Shown piece by piece: positions 43,632-55,230 of a DNA stretch of 64,000 nt. The stretch is taken from positions 60,607,919 to 60,671,918 of the forward strand of contig OZ038385.1 in assembly GCA_964036045.1 (NCBI GenBank), written 5' to 3'. Position 1 is the first letter of the stretch, and the number at the start of each line of letters is the position of its first letter. Below the pieces are notes generated by a model. It saw nothing but the letters and a program-made list of their open reading frames with translations. It made no database searches and was not told the origin of the DNA. Both the position numbers and the translations under genes were made by a program. The DNA comes from Eutreptiella sp. 'Long Island Sound 2002' (taxonomy: Eukaryota; Euglenozoa; Euglenophyceae; Eutreptiales; Eutreptiaceae).

Positions 43632-44003
43632 ACCCCCCTTCTCAGAGCAATGTTACCGCTCGGAAGTCATTGAAGAGAGGACCCCCCCCTTCCATGTCCC
43701 AAGGACACATGGAGGCCCCACACACGTGGTACGCGTCCCCCATGCCCCAAGGGAGGGGTGAGGACACTGATACTCAGCGCCCTACGCCATATCCGGTCTC
43801 CACTTGATCTACAACATGGACCAAGGGGATCAAAGATAGAAAAACGTCGTCGGTCGACCTAAATAAGTATACCACAGTGAAATATATACGTGGAGATCGA
43901 GTGAAGGGGGTATATGGCCAATCAAGGCCGAAAAATCCCCGGATGAACGCCCTCACCCGTCTCCCCAAGCACAGAAACAAACAAAATGCCAAGGGGGGAT
44001 CCA
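43632..44003 (-). other. Polypurine tract and 3' untranslated region of gypsy element
   Basis: Minus-strand GAGAAGGGGGGT (43632-43643) directly abuts the 3' LTR, as expected for the plus-strand primer. The rest lies downstream of the integrase stop and shows no supported gene. Confidence 0.65.
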
Positions 44004-44750
44004 TTACGGTGCTACAGCAGCAACCAAATGGACCAACACATCCTTGACATCCAAAGAAATATTCTTTTTCTTTAGGTAGTCCATCCAGACCGTGGTATAC
44101 CTCGGCACGAAACTGCTCGGAGGTTCCCACGAATCCCTGGATGCGGCGAATCCCTTCCAACGAACTTTATAAAGCCTGCCCCCAGGCGTCCCCGGGTCCG
44201 GCTTGTCCGCCAGGATTCTCTCGGCGGTGAAGTCGTCGTCCTCACCCTCATCGTCCGAGTCCACATCACCGGCCGTGACCTCGAAGGTGACGGGACGTCC
44301 GCTGGGGTCTGGTGCTCGGGGACGAAGCTGGGTATGGTCGCGGTCCAGGATCTTGTTGTCCCCCACATGAACCGCATACACATCCTGCCCGACCTTCCGC
44401 ACGATTACCCCCGGCACATACCAAGATGCCTGCCGATGCCTGGACAGGACATCCTTGTGGTGCCGCTCCACCCACACGGTGTCTTGGAGAGCATACTTCT
44501 GGACTTTTCCCTGCTTGAAGTACTTGGCCCTCTTGTCATGCTCGTCCTGAAGTGCCTTGCACACCTTGGCCGCCGTGTCGTCCGCCTCAGCCATCATGGC
44601 GTTCGCATCCCGGGCCACTTTGCCATGGTTCAACCACGGGAGAGTGCGTGACACTCGATCCCGTAGGAACAGGATGCGATGGGGCGACAGTCCAGTGGGC
44701 CCCGGAAGTCGTGATACGCTTGGAGTACCCTCCACAGCAAATTGTACCAA
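44004..44750 (-). CDS. Gypsy integrase C-terminus with chromodomain
   Basis: The last coding part of pol. Its first ~20 codons overlap the upstream frame, and the true join is a frameshift near 44690. LSPHRILFLRDRVSRTLPWL continues the end of the integrase core. It is followed by a helical region (MMAEADDTAAKVCKALQDEH), a small barrel (YALQDTVWVERHH, WYVPGVIVRKVGQDVYAVHV) and an acidic linker. A chromodomain spans residues about 172-225 (FTAERILADK, YKVRWKGFAASRDSWEP). Integrase inserts element DNA, and the chromodomain can guide it to marked chromatin in this lineage. Confidence 0.9.
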   Translation of the reverse strand: MVQFAVEGTPSVSRLPGPTGLSPHRILFLRDRVSRTLPWLNHGKVARDANAMMAEADDTAAKVCKALQDEHDKRAKYFKQGKVQKYALQDTVWVERHHKDVLSRHRQASWYVPGVIVRKVGQDVYAVHVGDNKILDRDHTQLRPRAPDPSGRPVTFEVTAGDVDSDDEGEDDDFTAERILADKPDPGTPGGRLYKVRWKGFAASRDSWEPPSSFVPRYTTVWMDYLKKKNISLDVKDVLVHLVAAVAP

Positions 44751-45043
44751 TTCCAGCCCGGTTCGTCGATGTGCAGCTGGCGGAACTTCTCGAACATCTG
44801 CCGCCCGGCCACCTCAGCCCGGCCATTTGACCGGCTGTGGTATGCCACGGTCTTGGCGTGCCGAATTCCCATGTGCTTGCACATCGTCTTGAACCACGTC
44901 CCCACGAATTGACTGCCCCGATCGCTGCAGATGACAGCTGGGACATCAAAAATCGTCAGCCAATGCCTGATCATGGCATTAGCGACGGTCTTGGCCTGCA
45001 GCCCCACTCCATGCTTGTCCTTTTTGTCCTTCTTCTTGGACTT
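44630..45043 (-). pseudogene. Gypsy integrase core, central part
   Basis: Same frame as the upstream pol ORF but separated by a TAG at 45044-45046. It begins with a Lys/Asp-rich stretch (KSKKKDKKDKHGVG), then VANAMIRHWLTIFDVPAVIC, SDRGSQFVG (second catalytic Asp) and HSRSNGRAEVAGRQMFEKF (catalytic Glu), then WNWYNLLWRVLQAYHD. The frame shifts near 44690, where the C-terminal ORF takes over. The stop makes integrase non-functional unless read through. Confidence 0.9.
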
Positions 45044-48000
45044 CTAGCCAGGGACCGCCACGATATACCCACTGTGCCTATCCACCGCCAGGATGACACA
45101 GTCGTAGGTCTCTCCTTCCACGGTGACCTCAGGCATGGCGAATACATCCATGGCCACGGACCGCATAGGGGCCTCCGGTATAGCCGTATACACCGGGTTG
45201 CCCGCTGTGGAGTGGTTGGGGCTCTTCGTGGCCCGACACACGGCACAGTCGCTGCAGTACCTATCCAGGATGGCGTAGTACCCCGGAGGGAACTTGAAAC
45301 GCCACTCCAGGTCCTGCTGCATCTTGTCTCGGCCAGGGTGCATGAGCTGGGCGTTGTGCCAATGGTCAATGAGCTCCTCCACTCGGTTCTCGGGCACCAG
45401 CAGCTTGTCCTTGAGGAACAACTTGTCCCCATCCTCGGTCAAGCCCTCGGGCCATTCGTCGTCCGACGGGGCGCTCACGGCATTCCAGTACTTGCTCCAG
45501 TGCTCGGATGCCGCATAGTCATCCGACCAGTCCTCTGTGAGCAGGGACCTGACTAGCTCTACAGGGGCCACCATCCATTGCTCGAGGGTTTCCTCTCGAA
45601 TAGCTTGGACGCGGGCAGCCCGGAACTTGGCCAGGTCCGTACGATTTGCCATCACCACAAAGCACTTGACCCCCTCTTGCTCCATGACCTTCTCCATCTC
45701 GATGATGCGCTTGGCCTCCTCGGTCTCCTCGGCGTCGCCATGGCTGGATATGTCCATCCACGCCTTGCCCGCGGGGTAGGCCCAGCGACTGAGGCAATCT
45801 GCCACAGTGTTGTCCTTTCCCGGGACGTACACGACGCTGAGGTCGAACTTGGCGAACGTCTCATGCCATCGGGCCCTCCTTGCCGCCGGTCCCGAGGGGG
45901 TGTCAACGTGCTCCTTGTGCCAGCTCTGCAAGGACTGATGTTCCGTGCAAACCACCACCGGTTGCAATCCGATGTGGCCAGACCACTTCCTGAGCGCACA
46001 TACAATGGCGTACGTCTCCTTCTCCCTCGCAGTCCAGGTGCGGCGTTGGCCCTCGGCCAGGATCCGGCTCCAGAACGCCACGGGTACATGTGACCCGTCG
46101 TCTCGGATCTGCTCGAGGACTGCCCCCACAGCATAGTCCGAGGCGTCTGTCCGTAGCACGAATCCCTTGTCCGGGTCCACCAGGAACAGCCCCAACTGCC
46201 CCAGGAGTCGCTCCTTCAGGCTGTTGAACGCATCTTCAGTCTCAGGGGTCCAGGCAAGCTTCTTCTTGCTCCCCTTCCGGCCATCGAACTTGCCCACTTG
46301 CAGCATCTTGTGCAGCGGCCCCGAGAGTTCTGCATACATCCGGACATAGCCCGAATAGTAATTGCAGAACCCCATGAAGGACCGGAGTTCGCTGATGGTC
46401 CGGGGCTTCTCCCAGTGGTGCAGGGACGCCAGTTTCCCAGGCATGGGACGGCGTTGCCCGTGACCAACCACGTGACCCGCGAACTCCACCTCCTTCACGA
46501 AGAGTGAGGCTTTGGTGGGCTTGCACACCATGTTGTGCTTGTCCAACTCGCTGAGCACTCGGCGCAGATCCTTCTCATGCGCATCGATGAGCTCGTCCTC
46601 AGTCATGTTCTCCGTGCCGGACCCGATGATGATGTCATCCTCGAAGGGGTCGGCACAGTCCCGGACAGGACCAAGTAGGTCCTCCATCATGCGCTGGAAA
46701 GCGGTGTTGCCATTCTTGGCACCCATAGGCACCACTTTCCAGTGCATGGGCCCCAGCGGCGTCGACATCGCTGTGCAGGGCCTGGAGTCTGGGTGTAGCG
46801 GCATCTGGTGGTAACCGTGTTTCAGGTCCAACACCGTGAAAATCCGCTTTTTCTGTTGTTTTTGGAGGATGGAGTCGATCAGAGGAAGCGAGTACGAGTC
46901 GTGCTCGGTCTGCTCGTTCAAACCTCTGTAATCAACCACCAACCTCCACTCGCCGTTCTCCTTCTTGGGCACGATGAAGGCTGGGCTGGCCCACTCACTG
47001 TCGGAGGGTTCGATCCATCCCCGCTCAATGAACTCGGCCAACAGCTTCTTCATGGCCTCGGCCCGATCGCCCTGAAGTCGGTACTCCCGATGACGATAGA
47101 TCTTGGGGTTCGTCTTCAGCTTGATCTTCGCTGTGCCAAACCTCCCACGATCTGGAGGGTTCTTGTTGGCGACACCACTGAATAGCCGCGGATAGGCCTT
47201 GATCAGCCTCTCCTTCAGCTCGGCGACCTTCGGGTTCTCCTGGGCCTCTTCAGCCGCTTGCTTCGGTATAGATACAACCGACCGCACTGCGGTATAGGCC
47301 TCTTCTGGGTCCGATTCCGACTTCTCCTCGTCCGATATGCCGTCTTCATCGTCGTGGGGTGCACTTCCCACCGATAATCTTCGAAAATTTGCGGCCTCGG
47401 GCTGGTGACTGTCGCTATCGACACCCATTCTTGGAAAATCCCATGTTGGTGGGTCCGATCCAACCGGACCATCGTATTGGTCCGCGATGTGATCCATGAC
47501 CCTCGCCACGAACTCATCCTTCTCGTACTTGCCGGTGACCAACACCTTGTCATCCCACCAACGCGGAGATGTGACCATGGCCCGCCTCTTCTTGGCTGCC
47601 ACACGGTCGTGCATCCCCATTCGCATGTAGTTGACGACGTCGTCAATCTCGGCGTGGGACAGGACGTCAATGCCATCAATAGGCTGATCCGTTCCCTCCT
47701 TGGGCTCAAACATGACCTTCATGGGCACCGCTTCCACCCTACGGATGAATGCTTCATCACCCGTGGGCTGGGCTTGCGCTCCATCCACCAGGAAAGCCTT
47801 GGTACCCCACGCTTGACCCGGGGAGGGCATTGATACACCCTTGGCGTCGATGAACAACTCCTCCTCTGGCCCGAATGACATCTCGTTCAGGGTGATGGAG
47901 TCCAGCGTCGACTTGAGACCCTCCAGCGGACACGGGGTGGATCCTATGCCGGTTATGACCAGGATCCCCTTCGCCCTATCCGCGATGATCTTCTCCACCG

Positions 48001-48505
48001 TACGTCTCGTATTGTCCAGGGAGCCATGCCAATACATGGGTCCCCACTCCTTCAAACCCCAATGCCTGTGCCAGGCTGGGTCTCCTCGATGCCAATGCCT
48101 CCTACACTTCCGCAGAAGTGGGGCATCTCGGGAAGCGAAGACGTCCGTCTCGGGCCCTTCGGCTCCCAGCGTCTGGATCATCCTGTCGTACACCTGCGGC
48201 GCCATTCCATACTCCGTGAGCTGAACTCCGCGGTCTCCTCTGGACTTGGCACCCACAGCTTGCACCGCTCGGACGACCCGATCCTCTTCCTCAGCATTCC
48301 ACTGGGATGATCCGCATGCATAGTCCGTGGACAGCCATGTGAGGCATTCATCATCCTCCCGGACCAGCGTTGCACGATGGGGAAGGGCTCCAATGGCGTT
48401 TGCCACCATGAAGTCATACCCCATGATCATATCCCAATCGGTGATGTCGGCCACATAGAAGTTCCCGGATAGAGTGCTTCTCTTCGCCTGATCAGGGCGG
48501 TTCAA
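45044..48505 (-). pseudogene. Gypsy pol: protease end, reverse transcriptase, RNase H, integrase zinc-binding and start of core
   Basis: 1,153 codons. Residues 10-40 finish the protease (TDWDMIMGYDFM). 45-470 is a long connector with acidic patches and no recognised domain, unusually long for gypsy pol. RT spans about 490-690: WASPAFIVPKKENGEWRLVV, FTVLDLKHGYHQMP (motif A, 556-570), NTAFQRMMEDLLG, then FEDDIII at 621 where most elements have YxDD. RNase H about 785-905: RTDASDYAVGAVLEQ, AREKETYAIV, TEHQSL and GKDNTVADCLSR. The integrase HHCC finger is about 1048-1090 (DHWHNAQLMHPG, CSDCAVC) and the first core Asp is near 1120. It ends at TAG. The ORF is otherwise unbroken. Confidence 0.93.
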
Positions 48506-48517
48506 GCGCTCATGTTC

Positions 48518-49069
48518 TCAGAATTCCATACTGATAGTGGCCTCATGGGTGCCACCACCCATGATCTCTCCATTGGCGACCTTCAGGCGGACCGGTCTCC
48601 GGCTGGGCTGCAGGAGTTCCTCCTTGAACAACCCTCTCCGGACCAGGCTCACCTGGGCACCCGTATCCACTAACACATCCACCACCTTCTCCTCTCGTCC
48701 GCACCGTACTCGCACTTTCAAGTGCAACTGCCGCTCGTCGCCATGAGGTTTATGGACGACTCTCACGGCATGCAACTCTAGCACGTCCGGGTGCATCAGG
48801 GCTTCAAGGGTATGGTCACGGATGGTGTAGATCTTCGGTTGGTCCTGCCCGTCCACGAGGCTCTCCGTGGTCGCTCCTTCCTTCTTGCCATGTCCTGTAC
48901 CCACATGTACTTCCCTTGGCAGGGCGCTCCGGGGGTTGGGAGTGGCGAAACTCAGTGGTTTTGGCTCTTCCGGAGCCTTCTTCGGCACCCGATGTGCCTT
49001 CGCTTTCTCTGGGATTCCACTGATTTTCGGAGGAGAGACCTCCGAGGTCCCACTCCCTTGGGGGCTCCT
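48518..49069 (-). pseudogene. Gypsy aspartic protease region
   Basis: Frame continuous with pol but ended by a TGA at 48518-48520 inside the protease. After a linker (PKKAPEEPKPLSFATPNP) come IYTIRDHTLEALMHP, VRVRCGREEKVVDVLVDTGA with the catalytic DTGA, QVSLVRRGLF and VANGEIMGGGTHE. The protease normally cuts Gag-Pol into mature proteins. The stop separates the DTGA half from the GYDFM half in the next ORF. Confidence 0.88.
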
Positions 49070-49687
49070 CTAGACTTGGCTTCCCGCAGCCCCTTCCGGC
49101 TGCGATCCGCCAGGACTTTGTCCACCACGTTGCTGGGCTTTGCGTTCCTCCAACGTCCTCAACATGTCCTCAGCAACCTCCCCGATTGACCTCACTCGTC
49201 GGTCTTGGCCAGGTCCACCACCATAGCCTCTTCCTCCGCCTTTTCCTTGGCCTTTGCCTTGGCATTTTCCCCCGTCTCCGCCCTTCGCCTTCCAATCAGA
49301 AATCCGCTGCTCCTTGGGCTTCTTCTCGGGCTGGGCGGCGAAGTAGGCCTTCTTGTCCGCCTCATACACCTTGCACTGACGGTGGTCGTGTGCATGGTTG
49401 TTTCCCTTGTCATAACAGACCCAGCACCCGTCGTGCTGAGACCTGTACTCCCGGAACGAGAGCGGTGGGTTCCCGATCCTCCTTGGCGCTCTGCTCTTAT
49501 TGGGTCCCACCTGGCTCCATCTGGACCGATCCTGCCCATGATTCCTCACGTTGTGCGCCACAAACGCGAAGAAGTGGGCCTCCTCGTGATCCTCCCGGGA
49601 CCCGGTCCAGTGGTCTGGGCCATTTCCACTACCATCCTCCGCGGAGTTGGCCGTGTCCTCCTGGATCTCCCGATGATGGCGGTCTTC
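49070..49687 (-). pseudogene. Gypsy Gag C-terminal part with zinc knuckle (nucleocapsid-like)
   Basis: Lies between a TGA (49688) and a TAG (49070) in the same frame as pol. DRHHREIQEDTANS and AHFFAFVAHNVRNHG, then CWVCYDKGNNHAHDHRQC, a variant Cys/His knuckle with longer spacing than the standard C-x2-C-x4-H-x4-C, then a Lys/Gly-rich RNA-binding-like tract (KCQGKGQGKGGGRGYGGG). The TAG at its end could be the natural Gag/Pol stop, since pol follows in the same frame. Confidence 0.75.
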
Positions 49688-51873
49688 TCAGTGTCCTCGT
49701 TGTCCATGACCATGTCGATCCTGCACGTGAGCCTCTTTCTTCGCATTGAGCTTCAACTCCACCGTGATGTACTTCACGATCTCGTCCAGGCTCATGCGGG
49801 CGAAGATGACCTGCATCCTCAGTGGCTCCCCGCGCCTCCACTCCACGTTGTTGAGGCGCAGCAACCTTTGCCCCATGGAGTCTCCGAACACCTCCACGTA
49901 CACGGCGTTCTTCAGTCCCAACATCCGGTTGGGCTCGCGCAGGTTCCTCCTGAAGAACTCCATGATACCCGCATGGGTATGCTCCGCGCCATAATCCTCA
50001 CCGCCACCCGCTTCTTGGCGCGCTTCTTCTCCTCGTCCTCCACACGTCTCTTCCAGTTGCTGGGGAGGACGTCCTTCAGGAGGTGGCGGATCTCGCTGGC
50101 CTCGTTCCAGTCCTCCACCAGCTTGAGGCATCTGCGGTACTTCCGCAGATACCGGTTCCACTCCCGGACCCGCAATTCACCGCGGTCCAGCGGCAGTGGG
50201 ATGGACCACAGGTCCTCCAGCTTCTGATTCGGAGCGTCCACCCGCTCCTCATCCTCCAACCACTGGAGGCAGGCCTGCTCCGTACGGATCAATCCTTCCC
50301 GGATCTGATCCCGCAGCTCCTCCTTCAGGTCCTGCGCCAGTCGGTGTGGGAATGTCCGACATACCCACTTGTCCCGCGGCGCTCCCCGCATCTCGCCGAC
50401 GACCTCCTCGGCGAAGTCCTCCCAGTCCAGGATGAAGTCATCCCGGTTGGAAGGGTTGCCATCGTAGTAGGGGATTTTGATTCCCCTGAGGTCGTCAATC
50501 CTGATGGCGTCTCCGACGTCTCCAGCCACCACTCCACCGAGACGGATACCACCTGTGGCCGGGGGGTGTGAGTACACTCCCCGTACATCCCTCTCCTCCA
50601 TGGAGTGCGGTCCAGTTGGGCCTGAACCCATGGGGTTTGGAATGCGGGAAGGATTTGCTCCATCGGCCGTCCATATCCCCGTATTGGGGTCCTTCGCCCA
50701 CAGGTTTCCGCTTGGATGACCTCGACCATGTCCGTTGGCGCTTCCCATGGTTCGCCCCTGCATGGTGTGGTTCTCGATCTTCTCTTCCGCATACACTACC
50801 ATATTCGTCGTGATCGGTACATCCTGGGCGGCATGGGACATCTGTACCGTCAGGCTCCTCGGGTCCGTGGTTACGTGCCCTTCCCGCATGGACCCAGCAG
50901 GTGCCGTGTGTTCCCCGAGCATTGTGGATTCGCTGAACATGGGAACAAACGGCAGCGCACCCGGGTCAACACGCGGAGGCGCGTATGGTGCCTCTGCAGG
51001 GCCGCCCATGGGTTTCTCCATGGCGCTCCTGAGGGTCCTAACCCGCTCCACCAGCTCTACCGCGGCCGGCTTTGCCGGGAGCTCCGGACCCGAGGCGAGG
51101 GGCTGTAGCTCCTCTAGCCTTTTCAGGCGTCCCGACATGTCCTCCACCAGGTGGAGGAGGCTGTCCACGACTCGCTGCTGCTTCTCCAGGGCCAGCTCCA
51201 GATTCTCCCGGTACCGGTCCCGTTCCGCTCGCAGCTCCTCCATGTCTTTTCCCGTGGCCGACTGGTCGTCCAGGATCCCCGCGACGTCCTCCTCTAGACC
51301 GTCCTTGGCGTTGTCCAGGCGGTCAAGGCGATGCACGATGGCGTCCATCCCCATCTTCGGGTACTTGCCCATGAGGAAGGACACGTGCTCGCAGTGGCAC
51401 GCAGCGTGCTTTCCGCCGGATTCAGCACATCCCGCGGTTCCCGGCACCTCAGACCCATCGCCCATGGGCGTATCGCCTATGGCGTCCGTCTCTGGTCCCG
51501 TGTGCCGGGGCACAGGTGCCGTCCGGGCCCTGGCTGGCCTTTCCAAGCCCTCGGCGTCGTGCTTCAGGGCGGGCTCGGGGGGCGTATGCGCCCTGGCGAT
51601 CGGCGCTGACGTCTCCGGCTCCGAGGGTGGCTCATGGGCTGTCCGATAGCCCTCGGACTGCCCCTCGGACTCCCACAGCCTGACCGGGCTGGGGTCCGTG
51701 TCCATAGCCCCGGCGTCCCTTGCCGCGGACTTGGGTGACCCGCGCTTCCGGTAGCGCCGGGCCCGTCCTCCACTGCTGCCTGGATGGCAGGCCTCGTCAG
51801 AGTCCTCCGCGGCGGAGCGGAGGTTGCATGCCTTTCGGCAGCCACGCTCGCACATGGAGACCAGGTCCTCCAT
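49688..51873 (-). pseudogene. Gypsy Gag
   Basis: Start at 51873 (MEDLVSMCERGC) is preferred; an in-frame Met at 52179 lies inside the LTR. N-terminal half is charged and disordered, followed by a coiled-coil-like stretch (MEELRAERDRYRENLELALE, VDSLLHLVEDMSGRLKRLEE). The capsid-like part reads IKIPYYDGNPSNRDDFILDW, FPHRLAQDLKEELRDQI and WNRYLRKYRRCLKLVEDW, matching the retrotransposon Gag pattern. Near 49990 the frame shifts, and the protein continues with MEFFRRNLREPNRMLGLKN and MSLDEIVKYITVELKL to a TGA at 49688. Gag packages element RNA into particles. Confidence 0.8.
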
Positions 51874-52080
51874 GTCACGTCCTCTTCTTCCCGAATGTTG
51901 TACTTCTCTTCGGGCTTCAACTTCCGGAGTTCGCCATGTTCTTGAACGTCTCGGTCCTTCTATGACTCCAATCTCCGGCGTGGTCTCCACCGAGTCCACA
52001 ATACGCACCCGGGGCGTACTTGGGCAGGGCTCATAAGGGCCCAAGTCCCCGGGCCGGCGGTTGGTAGGGGCAGCAGGTAA

Positions 52081-52093
52081 GCCTCTGCTACCA
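52081..52093 (-). other. Primer-binding site of gypsy element
   Basis: Minus-strand TGGTAGCAGAGGC starts directly at the LTR edge and matches the 3' end of initiator tRNA-Met (…CUCUGCUACCA) known from animals and other eukaryotes. The 51874-52080 leader between it and gag shows nothing else. Confidence 0.9.
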
Positions 52094-54450
52094 TAAAGAA
52101 GGTCCCTACCAGGACCGGCCCCCGCTGTGCCCCTTCCGCCTGTAACCCCTGCCGATTTGCTCCTGATCAACGATTGCATTGCTCAAAATCCAAGGTTCCA
52201 AATCCAAAAATATAGAAAATAAAATCCTCCTTCAACCCTGAATGGCAACCAGATCCCACAAATACAGCAATAACCCAATTCACAATCCAAATCAGGCTGC
52301 GGGCTTCCGTTCAGCACACCGGTCGTCTCACGGTGGCGGGCATGTACAAGAATTGCACCAAAGAAGAAAGCCCTGAAATTGGCATATGAACACAAATAAA
52401 GCAAAGTTGGGGAAAGATGGAAACTTATACAATCACAGCCATAGACCCCTCATTCCCTGGACTCAAGACCTTCCCTTGACTCACCAACATAATGCCCTGA
52501 ACCCAGTCCAATAAGATGGTTAAATGCCACATGTCAAAAGTCATTACATAAACACCAAAAATGTGTTCACTCTCAAGCCTCTAAATCCTAGTCCAATAGG
52601 GGAGGTGGCGTGTCATGGCCTAGAGTGGCACTCAGGACCATGCCCTACCCTGACATAACCTTGATTGGACTTGGAGTCGAATGGGCTTGGAGATATGCCC
52701 CATGAGTTTGAACTCATAACATGCCAAAAAACTGCCAATTCACACCATATTGGCCATATATCAAATATATGCTCAAAATTGAAGTTACCACTTATCCGAA
52801 GGCTCCAAGCATGCATGGAATCGAAGTCCACTATTCATGGAGGATAGAGACCAAAGGCCAATGCCCATGTACATCCCCACGTTACCCTCCAAACCTCTTC
52901 AGATATGGGCGCCACGCACTGCCCAAGTCAGCCCATGATCTTGAGACCAATTCTTGTGATCCTTCGTGCGCCAAGCCAAATGGAGTACGCGATCCGGCAT
53001 ATGGTGGTGTTCAAATCCAAAGCATATGCCAACATATGAACAACATACCATGGTTCGACTCTCCATAGGCTTCTTGCTGCTTGCCGACCAGGTAAGTACA
53101 CAAAACGCAGAAATGAGCAAAAATTGAGGTCAAAAACATGAAAATATGACCAAATACAAAGTTGTCATGATAGTATATCTCTATGCTCACCCATGATATC
53201 CGCTCATGATTCAATACACAAATGATTGGAACCATTTGCGAACAAATCCTTCCACTTGGATCCCCAATCGGGCGCATGGAGATACCTTCGCCACTAATAT
53301 CTACATGCCCCATGAAAATGGGAGTGCACCCATGGATCTCTTTGTCAAACATACCATGAGCAATACATACGCGGTAGACTTGGTCTAGCGCTTTGAATTC
53401 CACAATTGGGACATGGGCAAAGCCCTTGTCACGTATGGCTCCCCATCTCTTCGGCCACACGAAGATATATAACATGGGCGTGAGCATATCAAACATATAC
53501 CATGCATACAAGACATACCCTCAAAATATGGCTCCCACCATGATATGCCATGTCCCTCCATTGACATAACTTCACGTTAAAAATACGTAGGAACCCAAGG
53601 AAAGTTGCTATGCAACCCCAACACTCATGCGGTACACTCGAAAGTCACAATAAAATGTTCGGTTGCACGGTCCAAGAGTTACATATCACTTTATACCCTC
53701 TTGACCATTATCCCTTGCTATATCGGGCATGTGTACACACCAAAGGCGTTTGATGCTTCCTAAATTAAGTTGAGACCAAGGCGTTTGCAACCCAACCTGC
53801 CTTATTCTCTTTCCTCACACTTGCGCGTAGATATGGTCCTTCAAAGTGGTCCCACGATTCACTTTTGTTTCCCTTATATCTCCAAGTCAAATGGGTGGCA
53901 AGCATAAGGGAAACCTGATTCGGGCATAGGGAAAGGAGTATGACCACTCGAAGAAGTCCAAATCAAGTGCGGCGATGTCGAAGTCGAAAATCCGATTTCG
54001 ACATCGCGAAAAATTCAGAATAAAATTTCGAGTGCTTATTTGAAAAATTGCGGAAGCAACGAACCCTTTGCTGATGAAATCTGACCCTTCAACGGAGTAT
54101 CCGCCAAAATATCTGGAAAGAACAGTTAACCAATCGGTTAACGCAAAATCGCGAGCCAACTGACGGTCGCCGATACATTGACCATCAGAACGAAAGGCTG
54201 AAAAATTACGGAAACATCATGATAAGAAAACCCTGTTGATTCCTGATATTCCGATATATAAATCTCCGCTGGCGGCGCCTCGGTACTGAATATGGCCGCT
54301 CATAGCCGGAATGGCCAAACCTATCACACTATCACATCGGGTTAGGTCAGGTGGATGGGAGAGTATGATATCAGCCAATGGCCGCTTGCCGGCACATAGA
54401 TACACACCCCAAGTGACCCCAAGATGGCCACGGGGGTCCGAACCGGCTTC
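52094..54450 (-). repeat. 5' LTR of gypsy element (2,357 bp)
   Basis: Direct repeat of 41276-43631. Called 5' because the primer-binding site adjoins its inner edge on the minus strand. Confidence 0.95.
54253..54264 (-). promoter_or_regulatory. TATA-like element in 5' LTR
   Basis: Same minus-strand GATTTATATATC as in the other LTR; candidate core promoter for the element's transcript. Confidence 0.4.
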
Positions 54451-54455
54451 ACCAC
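54451..54455. repeat. Right target-site duplication of gypsy element (ACCAC)
   Basis: Matches 41271-41275; LINE-B homology resumes with TACCCACAACCC as in copy A. Confidence 0.9.
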
Positions 54456-55115
54456 TACCCACAACCCGTCCGCACCATGGCGCACATTCGAGGCAGTCAA
54501 GCCGACAACGCCCTTCAGAGCCATCTCCAGCATACAATGCGCACCGCAAAATACTTCTCGGCTCTTGACCCATCCCTAATACCGGTGCACCTGCAAACGC
54601 GACGTGCCCAACTCTTGCTCGAACAACTACCCCTCCTAGACAGGGTGGCACGCTGGTATGCCCGGCGAGGTAGAGACATACCTCCAGAATACACCATATG
54701 CCCCTGCCATCTCCAACAGCCAGAAACATTGGAGCATTTCAAACAATGCCCATTAGCCCAAGGGGGAAACCACCTGGCCACGTAGACACCAGAGGACACC
54801 ATAGCACAACACGCCGGATGGGGCCCGGCCACGCCACCGGCAAATGAGGTTTGGCGCCTGATGCGGCAACCGGAGATCAAGGACGCGGTACTCAGGGGAG
54901 CGGTGCCACTCCAACTCTACAGGGTCATCGCCCACCACGCCCCAGAACCTAGGGCCACAATACGTCACATGCAGCTCACCGCCATCAAGAGGGCGGACGC
55001 ACAGTTACAGCAGCGCGTCCAGGTATACGCACAGGAAGCACAACAAACATCCCACAACCGCCGCACGTATTATAACCTCCTCATCCACTACCAACATGCA
55101 CAGCCCAGCGACTAG
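54456..55115 (+). pseudogene. LINE-B pol C-terminus with zinc knuckle
   Basis: Aligns with copy A 4035-4695: MAHIRGSQADNALQSHLQH, LLEQLPLLDRVARWYARRG, CPCHLQQPETLEHFKQCPLA (C-x-C-x8-H-x3-C knuckle), a TAG near 54784 (TGG in A), then MRQPEIKDAVLRGAVPLQLY and YYNLLIHYQHAQPSD. It ends at the same TAG stop as copy A. Confidence 0.85.
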
Positions 55116-55230
55116 CCACACGCACGGGCCCGCGGCGACCGCCAGGCATCTGCTGTCGCGCCGTCCAGAGCGCGCGCACCCCCTCCCGTGTAGAGGCCCG
55201 ATCGTCCTACAAACAATACCTCTCCTCAGG

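Larger units (their letters stand above)
41276..54450 (-). mobile_element. Ty3/gypsy chromovirus-type LTR retrotransposon, 13.2 kb
   Basis: Long direct repeats (41276-43631 and 52094-54450), 5-bp target duplications, a perfect initiator tRNA-Met primer site and a G-rich tract define the element, read on the minus strand. Order gag, protease, RT, RNase H, integrase, chromodomain is that of Ty3/gypsy chromoviruses. Breaks: gag frameshift near 49990, in-frame stops near 49688, 49070, 48518 and 45044, and a frameshift near 44690. The LTRs differ at roughly 35-40 sites by eye (~1.6%), so insertion is fairly recent relative to the decay of LINE-B. Confidence 0.95.

Noticed and set aside
41276-54450. 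Segmental duplication between 41.3-43.6 kb and 52.1-54.5 kb
   Set aside because: They are the two LTRs of one element: ACCAC duplications, primer site and gag-pol between them.
22382-55115. Alternative genetic code with TAG as sense
   Set aside because: Several LINE-B stops are TAG, but they replace different residues in A (Glu, Lys, Trp), and intact pol A itself ends in TAG.
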